43,344 nucleotides of DNA from assembly GCF_001601825.1 (NCBI RefSeq), contig NZ_LUJK01000026.1, forward strand, positions 1-43,344, read 5' to 3'. The notes below the pieces were generated by a model. That model was given only the letters and a program-made list of their open reading frames with translations. It did no database searches and was not told the DNA's origin. Position numbers and translations under genes: made by a program. Numbering within the stretch: position 1 is the first letter of the stretch; each line of letters starts with the position of its first letter. This document shows positions 1-10,782 of the stretch, piece by piece. The DNA comes from Limnobacter sp. CACIAM 66H1. GTDB taxonomy: Bacteria; Pseudomonadota; Gammaproteobacteria; Burkholderiales; Burkholderiaceae_B.

Positions 1-252
1 GTGCAGTGTTTGCAACGCAGCCTTCCAGTCTTGCTTGTACACCAGGTCGTTGAAGTCGGGGATGATGTTATTGACCGGACAACCGTTGTTACAAAACGGA
101 ATACCGCAGTCCATACAACGTGCACCCTGAATTTTGGCTTCGTCGTCGTTCAGTGTAATTACAAATTCTTTGTAGTGCTTGACGCGCTTTTCCGGAGCCT
201 CACTGGCTTCCTTCAAACGCTCAAACTCCATAAAACCTGTGACCTTTCCCAT
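1..252 (-). CDS. gltD: Glutamate synthase small subunit, N-terminal part (cut by window edge)
   Basis: Only the first 84 codons are in the window. The protein begins [12 protein letters not shown] and carries the N-terminal cysteine pattern [15 protein letters not shown], which binds the 4Fe-4S clusters in GltD. GltD oxidises NADPH with FAD and passes electrons to GltB, where ammonia from glutamine is added to 2-oxoglutarate. The start is the ATG whose complement lies at 250-252, preceded by a GAGGA ribosome binding site. The gene sits 29 nt after the gltB stop codon, so the two are surely co-transcribed. The FAD/NADPH domains lie outside the window and cannot be checked. Confidence 0.95.
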   Translation of the reverse strand, partial: MGKVTGFMEFERLKEASEAPEKRVKHYKEFVITLNDDEAKIQGARCMDCGIPFCNNGCPVNNIIPDFNDLVYKQDWKAALQTLH

Positions 253-281
253 TTTTCAAATCCTCACTAACAGGTTGGTTC

Positions 282-3200
282 TCAAGCGGCCACAGCAGGT
301 TTGGCCTGCGCTGCCACGTACAGTTCTTTCAAGGCGCGACGGTATTCTGTCGGGAACACTTTGATGAACTTCTTGCGTTCAGTGCTCCAGTTTTCCAGAA
401 TTTCCTTGGCGCGTTCACTGCCGGTGTAACGGGCGTGACGTTCGATCAAACCTTTCAAAATCACTTCATCAGGCTGACGGTCTGCACCACGTGCAGGGCT
501 GTGCCAAACTTCACGGTTGCCCAGTGCTTCCTGCTCGGTGGCAGGCACCACTTCTTCCAGTTCTACCTGCGCCATGTTGCAACGCTTGGCGAACAAGCCG
601 TCGATGTCGTACACATAGGCCAAGCCACCACTCATGCCAGCAGCGAAGTTGCGACCAGTTTCACCCAGCACCACAACGGTTCCGCCAGTCATGTATTCAC
701 AACCATGGTCGCCAGTGCCCTCAATCACCGCCGCTGCACCCGAGTTGCGCACGGCAAATCGCTCGCCAGCCACGCCGCTCAGGAATGCCTCACCGGCAAT
801 TGCACCGTACAACACGGTGTTGCCCACAATCATGTTTTCTTCTGACAAACCGCGGAAATCATTGGTGGGGCGCACGATGATGCGACCACCACTCAAGCCC
901 TTGCCCACGTAGTCGTTGCCTTCACCCACCAAATCAGCAGTTACGCCGTGAGCCAGGAAGGCGCCGAAGGATTGACCCGCAGTACCTGTGAACTGAATGT
1001 GAATGGTGTCATCTGGCAAACCAGCGTGGCCGTACTTCTTGGCCACTTCGCCCGACAACATGGCGCCGGCTGTGCGGTTCACGTTTTTGATCGGCGTGAT
1101 GAAAGAGACGCGCTCGCCTTTTTCCAGCGCAGGCTTGGCCAACTGGATCAGTTTCTGGTCCAGCGCTTTGTCCAAGCCGTGGTCCTGACTGCCGTTGTGC
1201 AGCAAAGGCTCGTCGGTGCCTTCGGGCACCCACAGCAAACGGCTGAAGTCCAGACCCTTGGCCTTCCAGTGAGAAATGCCTTTCTTCATGTCAAGCAGAT
1301 TCGCACGACCAATCAGGTCGTCAAACTTGCGAATGCCCAACTGGGCCATGATTTCGCGCACTTCATTGGCCACGAAGAAGAAGTAGTTCACCACATGCTC
1401 TGGCTTGCCGGTGAACTTCTTGCGAAGTTCGGGGTTCTGTGTTGCCACGCCCACGGGGCAGGTGTTCAAGTGGCACTTGCGCATCATGATGCAACCTTCA
1501 ACCACCAGCGGTGCGGTGGCAAAGCCAAATTCATCAGCGCCCAACATGGCACCGATCACCACGTCGCGGCCGGTTTTCATTTGGCCATCAACCTGTACGC
1601 GAATGCGACCACGCAGGCCGTTCAGCACCAGTGTTTGCTGTGTTTCAGCCAAGCCCAGTTCCCAATTGGTACCGGCGTGCTTGATGGATGAGACGGGAGA
1701 TGCACCAGTACCGCCGTCTTGACCCGCGATCACCAGGTGATCTGCTTTGGCTTTCGACACACCCGCTGCAATCGTACCCACACCAACTTCAGACACGAGC
1801 TTCACCGACACAGACGCCTGTGGGTTCACGTTTTTCAGGTCGTGAATCAGTTGGGCCAAATCTTCAATGGAGTAAATGTCGTGGTGCGGGGGTGGGGAAA
1901 TCAAGCCCACACCAGGCACGGAATAACGCAGCTTGCCGATGTACTCGGACACCTTGCCACCGGGCAACTGACCACCTTCACCAGGCTTGGCACCTTGGGC
2001 CATCTTGATCTGGATTTGATCGGCAGATGTGAGGTATTCAGCGGTAACACCAAAACGGCCAGAAGCCACCTGCTTGATGCGTGAGCGCAGTGAATCACCT
2101 TTCTTCAAGGGGAAGTCTGCAACCACCACATCGCCCAATTCGCTTTTCAGCGTGGCACCTTCGCCAATCGGGCCTGTGCCAGGACCAAACTTGTCCAAGC
2201 CAGCGCGCAGCTCGGCGCTGTAACGCTTTTCGTCTTCGCCGCCTTCACCAGTGTTGCTCTTGCCGCCAATGCGGTTCATGGCCACAGCCAAGGTGGAGTG
2301 CGCCTCAGTCGAAATCGAGCCCAGCGACATCGCACCGGTTGCGAAGCGCTTGACGATCTCTTCGGCAGGCTCTACTTCCTCGATCGGAATGGCCTTGCTT
2401 GGGTCGATCTTGAACTCAAACAAACCGCGCAAAGTCATGTGACGCTTGCTTTGGTCGTTGATGATCTGCGCATATTCCTTGTAGGTGTTATAGGTGCCGC
2501 TGCGTGTGGAGTGCTGCAGTTTTGCAATTGCATCGGGGGTCCACATGTGCTCTTCACCACGGGTACGCCAGGCGTATTCACCACCGGCATCCAGGGCGCC
2601 AGCCAGCACAGGGTCAGGGCTGAATGCAGCCTGGTGAATACGAATGGCTTCCTCAGCCACCTCAAACACGCCGATGCCTTCCACCTTGGTGGGTGTGCCA
2701 GAGAAATAGGCATCCACGAAAGCCTGGTTCAAACCCACGGCTTCGAAAATTTGCGCGCCGGTGTAGCTCATGTAGGTTGAAATGCCCATCTTGGACATCA
2801 CTTTCATCAGGCCCTTGCCCACTGCCTTGATGTAGTTGTACACGGCCTTTTCGGGGCTCAGGTCGCCCGGCAGGCCTTTGCTCATGTCAGCAATGGTTTC
2901 CATGGCCAGGTATGGGTGTACAGCTTCGGCACCGTAACCCGCCAACAAGGCGAAGTGGTGCACTTCACGGGCAGAGCCGGTTTCAACCACCAAACCTGTG
3001 GAGGTGCGCAGACCCACTTTCACCAGATGCTGGTGAATGGCGGACACAGCCAACAACGCCGGAATGGCCACATTGTCGCGGCTCATCATGCGGTCGGTGA
3101 TGATCAGGATGTTCACACCCTGTTTCACGGCATCGCGGGCTTCGGCACACAGGGAAGCGATTCGCGCCTCAATGCCTTCCTTGCCCCAGGCCACTGGGTA

Positions 3201-5006
3201 ACAAATGTTCAGTTCGTGACTGGTGAATTTGCCGCCGGTGAAGGCTTCAATGTTGCGAATCTTCGCCATGTCTTTGGAGGTCAGCACGGGCTGCGACACT
3301 TCAAGGCGCATCGGCGGATTGATGTTGTTCAAATCCAGCAGGTTTGGCTTGGGGCCGATAAAGCTGTTCAAACTCATCACCAGGTTCTCACGGATCGGGT
3401 CGATCGGTGGGTTGGTCACCTGCGCGAACAACTGCTTGAAGTAGTTGTACAGGGGTTTGAGCTTGTTGGACATGACTGCCAATGGGCTGTCATTGCCCAT
3501 GGAGCCGGTGGCCTCTTCGCCGTTTTGCAGCATGGGGGCCATCAGGAATTTCAAGTCTTCCTGGGTATAGCCAAAAGCCTGCTGGCGATCCAGCAAAGTT
3601 TCGTTCGGCTCGATTGGCTCAGGCTGACCTTCCACTTCATCCAGCTTGACGCGGATGGTGTCGATCCACTGCTTGTAGGGCTTGGCAGCGCTGAGCTGGT
3701 TCTTCAACTCGTCGTCGTTGATGATGCGGCCAGCTTCCATGTCGATCAGGAACATTTTGCCGGGCTGCAGGCGCCACTTCTTGACAATCTTGCTTTCTGG
3801 AATTGGCAATGTGCCCGATTCCGAAGCCATCACAACCAGGTCATCTTCGGTCACGATGTAACGTGCTGGGCGCAAGCCGTTGCGGTCCAGCGTGGCACCA
3901 ATCTGCTTGCCATCGGTGAAGGCCATGGCGGCAGGGCCGTCCCAAGGTTCCATCATGGCGGCATGGTATTCGTAGAAGGCGCGACGATTGTCGTCCATCA
4001 AGGTGTGCTGCTCCCAAGCCTCGGGCACCATCATCATCATGGCCTGGGCAATTGGATAGCCTGCCATCACCAGCAGTTCCAGACAGTTGTCGAAACAGGC
4101 TGTGTCGGATTGACCTTCAAAAATCAAGGGGTACAGCTTTTGCAGATCGTCACCCAACACGGCGCTCTTCATCACACCTTCACGTGCACGCATCCAGTTG
4201 AAGTTGCCTTTCACGGTGTTGATTTCACCGTTGTGCGCCAACATGCGGTACGGGTGAGCCAAAGGCCACTCGGGGAATGTGTTGGTGGAGAAGCGCTGGT
4301 GAACCAGTGCGAGGGCAGAAACGCAGCGTGGGTCCTTTAGATCAAGGTAATACTCGCCCACCTGGTTGGCCAACAACAAGCCCTTGTACACAATGGTACG
4401 GGCGCTCATCGAAGGGCTGAAGTACTCGGTGCCGTGTGCCAGATTCAGGTTCTTGATGGCGTGTACAGCACGTTTGCGAATTACGTACAGTTTGCGTTCC
4501 AGCGCATCGGTCACCATGATGTCGCGTCCACGGCCCACAAACACCTGGCGAATCACGGGCTCTTTGGCGCGCACAGTGGGGCTCATCGGCATGTCAGCAT
4601 TCACTGGCACATCACGCCAGCCCAGCAGCACTTGACCCTCGGCTTTGATGGCACGTTCAATTTCCTGTTCACAGGCAATGCGTGAAGCAGTCTCTTTGGG
4701 CAAAAACAACATGCCCACACCGTATTCGCCCGCGGGTGGCAAAGTCACGCCCTGCTTGGCCATTTCTTCACGGAAGAAGGCATCGGGAATCTGGATCAGG
4801 ATACCGGCACCGTCGCCCATCAAAGGGTCGGCGCCCACAGCACCGCGGTGGTCCAGGTTTTCCAGAATCTTCAAGCCACCTTCGATAATTTCGTGAGTGC
4901 GCTTGCCTTTAATGTGCGCCACAAAGCCAACGCCACAGGCGTCGTGTTCATTGCTGGCGGAGTACATGCCTTTTTCTTCGGCAATCTTTCGGATGTCTTG
5001 TTGCAT
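282..5006 (-). CDS. gltB: Glutamate synthase (NADPH) large subunit
   Basis: At 1574 residues this is a full-length GltB, the large subunit that makes two glutamates from glutamine and 2-oxoglutarate. The N-terminal nucleophile is Cys24 in the motif [11 protein letters not shown], so a 23-residue propeptide is expected to be removed. The order is class II glutamine amidotransferase (about 24-430), central domain, FMN-binding synthase domain (about 850-1230) and the C-terminal GXGXG helix domain. The 3Fe-4S ligands are C1172, C1178 and C1183 in [12 protein letters not shown]. The ATG has an AGGGG ribosome binding site 7 nt upstream. A later in-frame ATG (residue 14) would give a shorter propeptide but has weaker support. 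The gene is followed by gltD and preceded by a promoter candidate and a REP-like element. Confidence 0.98.
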   Translation of the reverse strand: MQQDIRKIAEEKGMYSASNEHDACGVGFVAHIKGKRTHEIIEGGLKILENLDHRGAVGADPLMGDGAGILIQIPDAFFREEMAKQGVTLPPAGEYGVGMLFLPKETASRIACEQEIERAIKAEGQVLLGWRDVPVNADMPMSPTVRAKEPVIRQVFVGRGRDIMVTDALERKLYVIRKRAVHAIKNLNLAHGTEYFSPSMSARTIVYKGLLLANQVGEYYLDLKDPRCVSALALVHQRFSTNTFPEWPLAHPYRMLAHNGEINTVKGNFNWMRAREGVMKSAVLGDDLQKLYPLIFEGQSDTACFDNCLELLVMAGYPIAQAMMMMVPEAWEQHTLMDDNRRAFYEYHAAMMEPWDGPAAMAFTDGKQIGATLDRNGLRPARYIVTEDDLVVMASESGTLPIPESKIVKKWRLQPGKMFLIDMEAGRIINDDELKNQLSAAKPYKQWIDTIRVKLDEVEGQPEPIEPNETLLDRQQAFGYTQEDLKFLMAPMLQNGEEATGSMGNDSPLAVMSNKLKPLYNYFKQLFAQVTNPPIDPIRENLVMSLNSFIGPKPNLLDLNNINPPMRLEVSQPVLTSKDMAKIRNIEAFTGGKFTSHELNICYPVAWGKEGIEARIASLCAEARDAVKQGVNILIITDRMMSRDNVAIPALLAVSAIHQHLVKVGLRTSTGLVVETGSAREVHHFALLAGYGAEAVHPYLAMETIADMSKGLPGDLSPEKAVYNYIKAVGKGLMKVMSKMGISTYMSYTGAQIFEAVGLNQAFVDAYFSGTPTKVEGIGVFEVAEEAIRIHQAAFSPDPVLAGALDAGGEYAWRTRGEEHMWTPDAIAKLQHSTRSGTYNTYKEYAQIINDQSKRHMTLRGLFEFKIDPSKAIPIEEVEPAEEIVKRFATGAMSLGSISTEAHSTLAVAMNRIGGKSNTGEGGEDEKRYSAELRAGLDKFGPGTGPIGEGATLKSELGDVVVADFPLKKGDSLRSRIKQVASGRFGVTAEYLTSADQIQIKMAQGAKPGEGGQLPGGKVSEYIGKLRYSVPGVGLISPPPHHDIYSIEDLAQLIHDLKNVNPQASVSVKLVSEVGVGTIAAGVSKAKADHLVIAGQDGGTGASPVSSIKHAGTNWELGLAETQQTLVLNGLRGRIRVQVDGQMKTGRDVVIGAMLGADEFGFATAPLVVEGCIMMRKCHLNTCPVGVATQNPELRKKFTGKPEHVVNYFFFVANEVREIMAQLGIRKFDDLIGRANLLDMKKGISHWKAKGLDFSRLLWVPEGTDEPLLHNGSQDHGLDKALDQKLIQLAKPALEKGERVSFITPIKNVNRTAGAMLSGEVAKKYGHAGLPDDTIHIQFTGTAGQSFGAFLAHGVTADLVGEGNDYVGKGLSGGRIIVRPTNDFRGLSEENMIVGNTVLYGAIAGEAFLSGVAGERFAVRNSGAAAVIEGTGDHGCEYMTGGTVVVLGETGRNFAAGMSGGLAYVYDIDGLFAKRCNMAQVELEEVVPATEQEALGNREVWHSPARGADRQPDEVILKGLIERHARYTGSERAKEILENWSTERKKFIKVFPTEYRRALKELYVAAQAKPAVAA

Positions 5007-5036
5007 GGAAAAGCCCCTGATTTCGGTACGTGGGTC

Positions 5037-5065
5037 ACTTTACTGCAGTGCGGCAACATTCTCAA
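5037..5065 (-). promoter_or_regulatory. Candidate sigma70 promoter of gltBD
   Basis: On the minus strand, TTGAGA (5060-5065, 5/6 to the -35 consensus) is followed after exactly 17 nt by TAAAGT (5037-5042, 4/6 to the -10 consensus). Transcription would start near 5030, leaving a leader of about 24 nt that holds the gltB ribosome binding site. It lies between the REP-like element and gltB. The call rests on hexamer match and spacing only. Confidence 0.45.
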
Positions 5066-5070
5066 GGAAA

Positions 5071-5137
5071 ATAAAAGGGGTCTGACCCTATTTAATACAC
5101 CCCATCAAAATCAGGGCTTATTAATTAGGGACACACC
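5071..5137. repeat. REP-like palindromic element beside the transposase-derived gene
   Basis: This spacer holds the near-perfect palindrome GGGTC-T-GACCC (5078-5088) inside an A/T-rich frame (AAAATAAAA before, TATTTAAT after). About 30 nt away is the motif TTAATTAGGGACACACC (5121-5137). From memory, these two motifs recur as repetitive extragenic palindromes beside Y1 transposase (RAYT) genes in many proteobacteria. Here they lie directly downstream of such a gene and upstream of the gltB promoter. Only one copy is seen in this window, so its repetitive nature is inferred. Confidence 0.55.
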
Positions 5138-5152
5138 AAAAAAAGAACGCAC

Positions 5153-5857
5153 TTAAATTGTGCTTTTGATTGTTTTGACGGGTCGCCCACGCGGTCGAGG
5201 GCGAACCGGCCGGTTCGCAAGCTCTTGAATTTGCGCGCAAAAAGCATCATCACTCCAAAGCCATCCTTTTTGCAAGCACTGTGACAAACCATGGCTGTCG
5301 TGCTCACCCAGGCCCTGTTCACTGAACTGCCTGTAGCGGCTTTGACGCTCAAACGGCGTATTACCCAACTGCCAATACACAGGCAGATCACTCAACCAAG
5401 CCTCATTGACCACACCAGCATGTGCAGCAAAACTGCTCCAGGGGTAAGTGGCAAGATCCGGTGCACCCGCGGCGCGCGCTGCCAACTGCTCAACAAACAG
5501 GCAGGCCTTGAGGCTGTGCAAACCGGGTTGAACCACGGTGGATTTAAACCGAGGTTCCCACAGTGCACTGGAATGCACTGCTTGCACCTGACGCACGGCG
5601 GGCGAAAAATGCCGGTTCAGGTTTTGTACAAAACGACCGGCGCAGCTGGCTTCTGAAGCACTAATCATCAGTAAGGAACCAGCGGGCACCATGCAGTAAG
5701 CGTGAATAGCCACGGTTTCCTCGACTGCACTCAATGGCAGTTGACTGTGAAACAAGGAAAACGCCTCACGCGTTTTAAATACCTCTTGACCGGCAATGCC
5801 CTGCAACTCCAGAACCATGGGGCAATCAGGAATGAAAAGACGGGGCTGCCGGGCCAT
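5153..5857 (-). CDS. Transposase-derived protein (Y1/REP-associated family) lacking catalytic residues
   Basis: The 234-residue protein keeps the frame of REP-associated Y1 transposases: MARQPRL at the N-terminus, VAIHAYCMVP at 49-58, LWEPRFKS at 99-106, TYPWSS at 137-142, a YWQLGNTPF-like segment, and a basic tail ending in a PRGRPVK motif. However, the HUH motif expected after HAYCMVP (usually N-H-x-H) reads A-G-S-L at 59-62. The helix at 74-84 (GRFVQNLNRHF) has no tyrosine where the nucleophile is expected. The NPVRAG-type motif is also lost. The frame is intact, which suggests a repurposed DNA-binding protein rather than an active transposase or a dead gene, but this is inference. It starts 9 nt after the dgt stop, without a clear ribosome binding site, so it may be translated by coupling. 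The REP-like element follows it. Confidence 0.75.
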   Translation of the reverse strand: MARQPRLFIPDCPMVLELQGIAGQEVFKTREAFSLFHSQLPLSAVEETVAIHAYCMVPAGSLLMISASEASCAGRFVQNLNRHFSPAVRQVQAVHSSALWEPRFKSTVVQPGLHSLKACLFVEQLAARAAGAPDLATYPWSSFAAHAGVVNEAWLSDLPVYWQLGNTPFERQSRYRQFSEQGLGEHDSHGLSQCLQKGWLWSDDAFCAQIQELANRPVRPRPRGRPVKTIKSTI

Positions 5858-5866
5858 GAGGAAGAA

Positions 5867-7000
5867 TTATTGAACGCCGGGCACGGTGAGGCGCTGGTGC
5901 TCTTTCATGGCATAGCGATCCGTCATGCCCGCAATGTAGTCTGCGATAGCTCGGGGAATGTCGGCTTCCGAACGACGATAAAACTGGGGGGGCAACAAAC
6001 GCGGATCCCCCATGAAAATGTGGAACAACTCTTCTACGACCCGTCTTGCTTTGAGTGTGGCCCGCAACACCTGATAATGCTGATACAGGGACTTGCGCAA
6101 AAACACCTTCAACTCGTGATTCAACTCAGCCATTTCCGGACTAAAGCCAATCAACTTGTCGGCCAGCTGCACATCAGCCACACAGGTGGGTTTCATGGTT
6201 TGAATTCGGCGTTCCGATTCATGCAAAAGGTCTTGAACCAAAGCATTGATAATGCCCCGAACTGTTTCATGAATCAGCCTGCGCCCTTCGATGTTCGGAT
6301 GTCGGGCCTTGACACGGTCCAGATGCATTTTGAACAGTGACACCTCAGCCGCTTGTTCCAGAGTAATCAGGCCTGAACGCAAACCATCATCAATGTCGTG
6401 ATTGTTGTAGGCAATTTCATCGGCCAGATTGGTCACTTGCGCCTCGAGTACCGGGCGGCGATTGCTCAAGAACCGGTCCGCCACATCACCCAGCTTCTCT
6501 GCATTGGGCTTCGAACAGTGTTTCAAAATACTTTCGCGTGTTTCGAAACACAAGTTCAAGCCATTGAACGCCGCGTACTTTTCCTCCAGCTCATCAACCA
6601 CCCGCAGGCTTTGTAAATTGTGCTCAAAGCCGCCATGTGGTGCCATGCATTCATTCAGCGCGTCTTGCCCAGCATGGCCAAAAGGCGTGTGCCCCAAGTC
6701 GTGGGCGAGCGCCACAGCCTCAGTCAACTCCTCATTCAAGCCCAAATTGCGGGAAATGCTACGCGCAATTTGCGCCACTTCAAGGCTGTGCGTGAGGCGT
6801 GTACGGTACAAATCACCTTCGGTGTTTACAAAAACCTGGGTTTTGTACTCAAGGCGACGAAACGCCGCACTGTGAATAATGCGGTCGCGGTCACGCTCAA
6901 ACTCGGTTCGGCCTTCCGGGCTTTTTTCAGGGTGCAATCGTCCGCGTGTATTCGCGGAGCTGACTGCATAAGGGGCCAAACTGAGTTCGAAGTTGCGCAC
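5867..7000 (-). CDS. dgt: Deoxyguanosinetriphosphate triphosphohydrolase-like protein
   Basis: This is an HD-domain dNTP triphosphohydrolase of 377 residues, the short form common in betaproteobacteria, which cuts dNTPs to deoxynucleoside and triphosphate. The metal-binding HD set is visible: H71 (RLTHSLEV), H100-D101 ([12 protein letters not shown]) and D194 ([11 protein letters not shown]). The N-terminal segment with [12 protein letters not shown] is also typical. The start is GTG at 6998-7000, with an AGGGG site 7 nt upstream and only 2 nt after the aroB stop, so it is in the aroK-aroB-dgt transcription unit. Substrate preference among dNTPs cannot be read from the sequence. Confidence 0.93.
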   Translation of the reverse strand: MRNFELSLAPYAVSSANTRGRLHPEKSPEGRTEFERDRDRIIHSAAFRRLEYKTQVFVNTEGDLYRTRLTHSLEVAQIARSISRNLGLNEELTEAVALAHDLGHTPFGHAGQDALNECMAPHGGFEHNLQSLRVVDELEEKYAAFNGLNLCFETRESILKHCSKPNAEKLGDVADRFLSNRRPVLEAQVTNLADEIAYNNHDIDDGLRSGLITLEQAAEVSLFKMHLDRVKARHPNIEGRRLIHETVRGIINALVQDLLHESERRIQTMKPTCVADVQLADKLIGFSPEMAELNHELKVFLRKSLYQHYQVLRATLKARRVVEELFHIFMGDPRLLPPQFYRRSEADIPRAIADYIAGMTDRYAMKEHQRLTVPGVQ

Positions 7001-7002
7001 GG

Positions 7003-8097
7003 TCAGTCCCCTGCCCCCATTTCCTGTAAGGTTTGCCGCACTAGGGCCTCATCGGCGGGCGAGGTCGAGGCCCCACCCAGACCATTCAAGAGCACATATT
7101 TAATCGAGCCAGAGTCTGCTTTTTTGTCATGCGCCATCAGCGCCATGAACTTGTCGACACCCAAGCGTGGCGGAATGGCCGGCAAACGGGCATCAATCAC
7201 AATCTTTTTCAGCCGCGCAGATTCCTCTGCACTTAAACGCCCCATTCGGCGACACAAATCGGCCGCAATCACCATGCCACAACCCACAGCTTCGCCGTGG
7301 TACCACTGACCATAACCCATACCGGCTTCAATCGCATGCCCAAAGGTGTGGCCGAAATTCAGAATGGCGCGTATACCGCCTTCACGTTCATCTTTCGACA
7401 CCACATCGGCCTTGATCTCGCAAGAACGCTTCACCACAAGCGCCAGCAATCCCGGATCTCGGTTCAACAAAGCAGGCATGTTGCCCTCGACCATGTCGAG
7501 GTACTCGGTGTCTGCGATCGCACCATGCTTGATGATTTCAGCCAAGCCGCAGCTCAACTCTCGATCCGGCAAGGTATTCAGGGTAGAAATATCGGTCAAC
7601 ACCATCTGAGGCTGGTAAAACGCCCCAATCATGTTTTTGCCCAAAGGGTGATTGATGCCCGTTTTTCCACCCACCGAGCTGTCTACCTGGCTCAACAAAG
7701 TGGTGGGCACCTGAATGAACGGAATTCCGCGCATGAAAGCCGACGCCGCAAAACCACCCATGTCCCCAATCACGCCACCGCCCAAGGCCACCAACACGGT
7801 TTTTCGGTCACAATGGTTTTGAAGCAAGGCATCAAACACGCGCTGCAGCGTGGGCCAGTCTTTGTATTCCTCGCCGTCAGGCAAGCTGACCAAGTGCACC
7901 AGTTTCGCTCCAGCGCTTTGCAAAGTGGCTCTCAAACGATCTGCATACAATGGCCCCACCGTGGTGTTGGTGCAAATCATCACGGTTTTACCGCTCACGT
8001 GCGGCTGGAAAAGGTCGGCATTGTCTAGCAAACCCGCGCCGATGTGAATCGGGTAACTGCGTTCGCCCAAATCAACTTCAAGGGTGTATTGACTCAT
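7003..8097 (-). CDS. aroB: 3-dehydroquinate synthase
   Basis: AroB (364 residues) converts DAHP to 3-dehydroquinate, the second step of the shikimate pathway, in the cytoplasm with NAD and a divalent metal. Visible signatures are the NAD-binding [11 protein letters not shown] (106-116), the substrate region around [11 protein letters not shown] (140-150), and the metal ligands E187 (GLAEIIKHG), H250 (NFGHTFGHA) and H267 (WYHGEAVG). Its ATG overlaps the aroK stop by 4 nt (ATGA at 8094-8097), so translation is probably coupled. The gene order aroK-aroB after pilQ is a widely conserved proteobacterial arrangement. Confidence 0.98.
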   Translation of the reverse strand: MSQYTLEVDLGERSYPIHIGAGLLDNADLFQPHVSGKTVMICTNTTVGPLYADRLRATLQSAGAKLVHLVSLPDGEEYKDWPTLQRVFDALLQNHCDRKTVLVALGGGVIGDMGGFAASAFMRGIPFIQVPTTLLSQVDSSVGGKTGINHPLGKNMIGAFYQPQMVLTDISTLNTLPDRELSCGLAEIIKHGAIADTEYLDMVEGNMPALLNRDPGLLALVVKRSCEIKADVVSKDEREGGIRAILNFGHTFGHAIEAGMGYGQWYHGEAVGCGMVIAADLCRRMGRLSAEESARLKKIVIDARLPAIPPRLGVDKFMALMAHDKKADSGSIKYVLLNGLGGASTSPADEALVRQTLQEMGAGD

Positions 8098-8651
8098 TCT
8101 GTTCCGGTGGCCTTCTGTTCAGTGTCGGGTGCCTTCTGACCCAATTTTAAAGCATGGCCGATTTTGTTCACAATTTGGTAAACCGGTTGCCGCCCGGTTT
8201 CAATCACAACATCGGCGCACTCTTTGTAAAGCGGAAGTCGTTGTGCCAACAATTCTTCAATTTTTTTTCGAGGGTTGGGGCCTTGCAGCAAAGGACGATT
8301 TTTGTCCAGACGGGTTCGCTGATAAAGCTCAGCTGCTGAAGCACTCAGGTACACCACGGCACCTATTCGTCTGAGGATTTCACGATTCTCCGGCGCCAGC
8401 ACTATACCCCCGCCGGTGGCTATGACCTGCCGTTCCCGGCCAACAAAGCTGGCCAGCGCAGTCGATTCACGTCGACGAAAACCGGCCTCACCTTCAATCT
8501 CGAAGATAACGGGAATGCTGACACCTGTTTGATGCTCGATCAGGTGATCGGTGTCAGTGAATTCCCAGGACAGATGCTTGGCCAAGGCCTTGCCGACTGT
8601 GCTTTTGCCGGCACCCATCATGCCCACCAGCACAATGCATTGATTAGACAC
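8094..8651 (-). CDS. aroK: Shikimate kinase
   Basis: A 185-residue P-loop kinase that phosphorylates shikimate to shikimate 3-phosphate using ATP. Walker A is GMMGAGKST with K16. The DTD motif (FTDTDHLIE) and the GGG substrate motif (IATGGGIVL) follow, and the lid arginine region lies around [11 protein letters not shown]. The start is GTG at 8649-8651; the Shine-Dalgarno is weak and the gene lies 49 nt after pilQ. It overlaps aroB by 4 nt. The C-terminal tail, rich in Gln, Lys and Glu, goes slightly beyond the usual kinase fold and is probably unstructured. Confidence 0.97.
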   Translation of the reverse strand: MSNQCIVLVGMMGAGKSTVGKALAKHLSWEFTDTDHLIEHQTGVSIPVIFEIEGEAGFRRRESTALASFVGRERQVIATGGGIVLAPENREILRRIGAVVYLSASAAELYQRTRLDKNRPLLQGPNPRKKIEELLAQRLPLYKECADVVIETGRQPVYQIVNKIGHALKLGQKAPDTEQKATGTE

Positions 8652-8700
8652 TTCGTTAAATCTTTGTGAACAATCAAATCATTGTACGGTAAAGCTTGTG

Positions 8701-10782
8701 CTATTGGCTTGTGAGCACAACCGGCGTCAAAAAGATTAACAATTCGGCCCTGCGCTTGGACTCATTTTTGCCGCGGAACAACACGCCCAATCCCGGCACA
8801 TCCCCTAAAAATGGTGTTTTGTCATTCAACACATTGTCGTCCTCTTCAAAAATACCGCCCAACACCACAGTGCCCCCATCACTCACCAAAACTTTGGTTT
8901 TTACTCGTCGGGTATCAATAGCGGGCCCGTTGGACGTTTCGATTCCGATCGAGTCCTTCGCTACATCTACATCCAGTAAAATTGTGCCGTCCGGCGAAAT
9001 TTGAGGTGTGACAGCAAGCTTCAGATTGGCCTCTTTGAATTCGGTGGCTGTCGCCCCACTGCTGGTGGCGATTTGATAGGGAATCTCCGTACCTTGCTCA
9101 ATCAGGGCGGGTTCCTTGTTGGATGTAATCACGCGTGGATTGGACACGGTGCGCACCTTGTTTTCAATTTCAAGGGCCCGAAGTTGCAAATTAATCAATC
9201 GCGTTGAATTCGCATTGAACAGCGTGTAGCCAAGATTGGTCGCATTTTCAACGCCGGTGTTCACAAAATTGCCGCTGCCAAACTGATCGCCGACATCATC
9301 AAAACCCGGATCTGCCCGTGCTGACAAAGCCCTTAGCCTGACCCCCAAATCCTTGGATACAGTGGTATCCGCCAGTACAACACGTGCCTCGATCATGACC
9401 TGCTTCACAGGCTTGTCCAGGCCATTGACAATCATGCTGATTCGCTCAAGCCTGCTGGGTGTGTCTTGAATGAAGATCTGGCTGGTGCGCTCATCTGAAA
9501 TCAGGGTGCCTCGCGCTGACAAGAGTTTGGAATCCTCTGATTTGATCAACGTCACCAGGTCGGATGTTTTTTGATAGCTCACCTGAAACACCTTGGACAC
9601 CAAAGGTTCCATTTCGTCCTGAGCACGCCGATTGGCGGTTTGAAACTGGTCGTTGGTGACATCGGTGGGCGTGGAAACCAACAGCACATTGCCCGACTGA
9701 CTTGACACCAACCCTTTGGAGCGCATCACAATATCCAGCGCCTGGTCCCATGGCACATCTTTAAGAAACACCGACACCTTGCCCTGAACCGAGTCGCTTA
9801 ACACTAGGTTCATTTTTGTGAAGTCTGCAAACACCTGCATCACAGTTCGTATGTCTGCATCTTTGAAATCCAAAGTAATCGGTCGGCCGGTGTATCGGGC
9901 CACCACACTTTGCTCAGAAGTTGCAGGCTTCAGTTCAATCGCCTTTGTTTGCTCAGTGGCCTTTCTCGTCGGGTTGAGCTCTACCTCCACCACCTCTCCA
10001 CGTTGGCGTACCAAGTGGGTAGCACCATTCAACTTCATTTGAACGGTGAGTGCCAAATCGCCCGGCTTCAACTCAACTTGGGCAACTGGAACGTCCGCAG
10101 TGATTGGTAGCTTTAATGGAACCCCGTCCGCCATGCGTGCATGTGCAAACCTGACTTTCAACTGGTCGTTCATCAGCACCGCATCCGCGATCAGATCGGG
10201 CCGATCAAACTCCAGCCGAAGCACCCATTTTCCGCCCGTCTTGCTCAGATTCCAGGTTTTCATGACCGGCCCTTCTGCAATCAGGGCAGGCTTGCCCATC
10301 AACTGTGCAACAGTGTCTTTGAGCTCACTGTGCTCAGACAACACAGCAGCCTGCCCACCATCGGGCTGAAAGGGTTTTGGCCCGGAGAATGTCAAATCAA
10401 TAAGGCGATCTTGCTGATTTAACCGTACTTCGTAATTTTGCGCCAACTCCAACACCAAGCGGGTCTTGCCTCCCGCAGCGATCAGCTGAGCCTTTTTGAT
10501 TCTGCTGTCGGTGGGGAAAATCACGGGCAATGTGCTGTTGCCCAACTCCACCGGAAAATCAAGTACCTGTCTTGCAGGGTTCGTCATCCGAAACAGGCCC
10601 AATTTGCCATCCAAAGCCTGATCGAAGAACAGGAGAATTCGAGTCCGGTCAGCCCTCTCTTCCAACTTGGCATCCACCACAGCCAAGGCGTGAACTTGCA
10701 CATGTATCAGCAAACACGCAATCAGCGCCACTGCTTTAAACCGCGTTCGCAGTAACCCGGTAACAATTGGTTGAGTGTTCAT
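8701..10782 (-). CDS. pilQ: Type IV pilus secretin PilQ
   Basis: PilQ (693 residues) forms the outer-membrane ring through which the type IV pilus leaves. A Sec signal peptide (hydrophobic VALIACLLIHV, likely cleaved after VHA near residue 32) is followed by two AMIN domains (about 35-130 and 170-270, peptidoglycan-binding in this family). Next come the secretin short N domain (about 295-365, TLDFKDADIRTVMQVFADF), an N1-type domain (about 395-465), and the C-terminal secretin domain with VSDGGTVVLGGIF and the VPGLGVLF motif. The ATG overlaps the pilP stop by 4 nt (10779-10782). It is the last gene of pilMNOPQ. Confidence 0.97.
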   Translation of the reverse strand: MNTQPIVTGLLRTRFKAVALIACLLIHVQVHALAVVDAKLEERADRTRILLFFDQALDGKLGLFRMTNPARQVLDFPVELGNSTLPVIFPTDSRIKKAQLIAAGGKTRLVLELAQNYEVRLNQQDRLIDLTFSGPKPFQPDGGQAAVLSEHSELKDTVAQLMGKPALIAEGPVMKTWNLSKTGGKWVLRLEFDRPDLIADAVLMNDQLKVRFAHARMADGVPLKLPITADVPVAQVELKPGDLALTVQMKLNGATHLVRQRGEVVEVELNPTRKATEQTKAIELKPATSEQSVVARYTGRPITLDFKDADIRTVMQVFADFTKMNLVLSDSVQGKVSVFLKDVPWDQALDIVMRSKGLVSSQSGNVLLVSTPTDVTNDQFQTANRRAQDEMEPLVSKVFQVSYQKTSDLVTLIKSEDSKLLSARGTLISDERTSQIFIQDTPSRLERISMIVNGLDKPVKQVMIEARVVLADTTVSKDLGVRLRALSARADPGFDDVGDQFGSGNFVNTGVENATNLGYTLFNANSTRLINLQLRALEIENKVRTVSNPRVITSNKEPALIEQGTEIPYQIATSSGATATEFKEANLKLAVTPQISPDGTILLDVDVAKDSIGIETSNGPAIDTRRVKTKVLVSDGGTVVLGGIFEEDDNVLNDKTPFLGDVPGLGVLFRGKNESKRRAELLIFLTPVVLTSQ

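Noticed and set aside
2916-4340. A 474-codon open frame on plus, antisense to gltB
   Set aside because: It lies fully inside gltB and resembles no family, and the opposite frame of a long biased gene often stays open. The gltB frame has catalytic and cluster residues intact.
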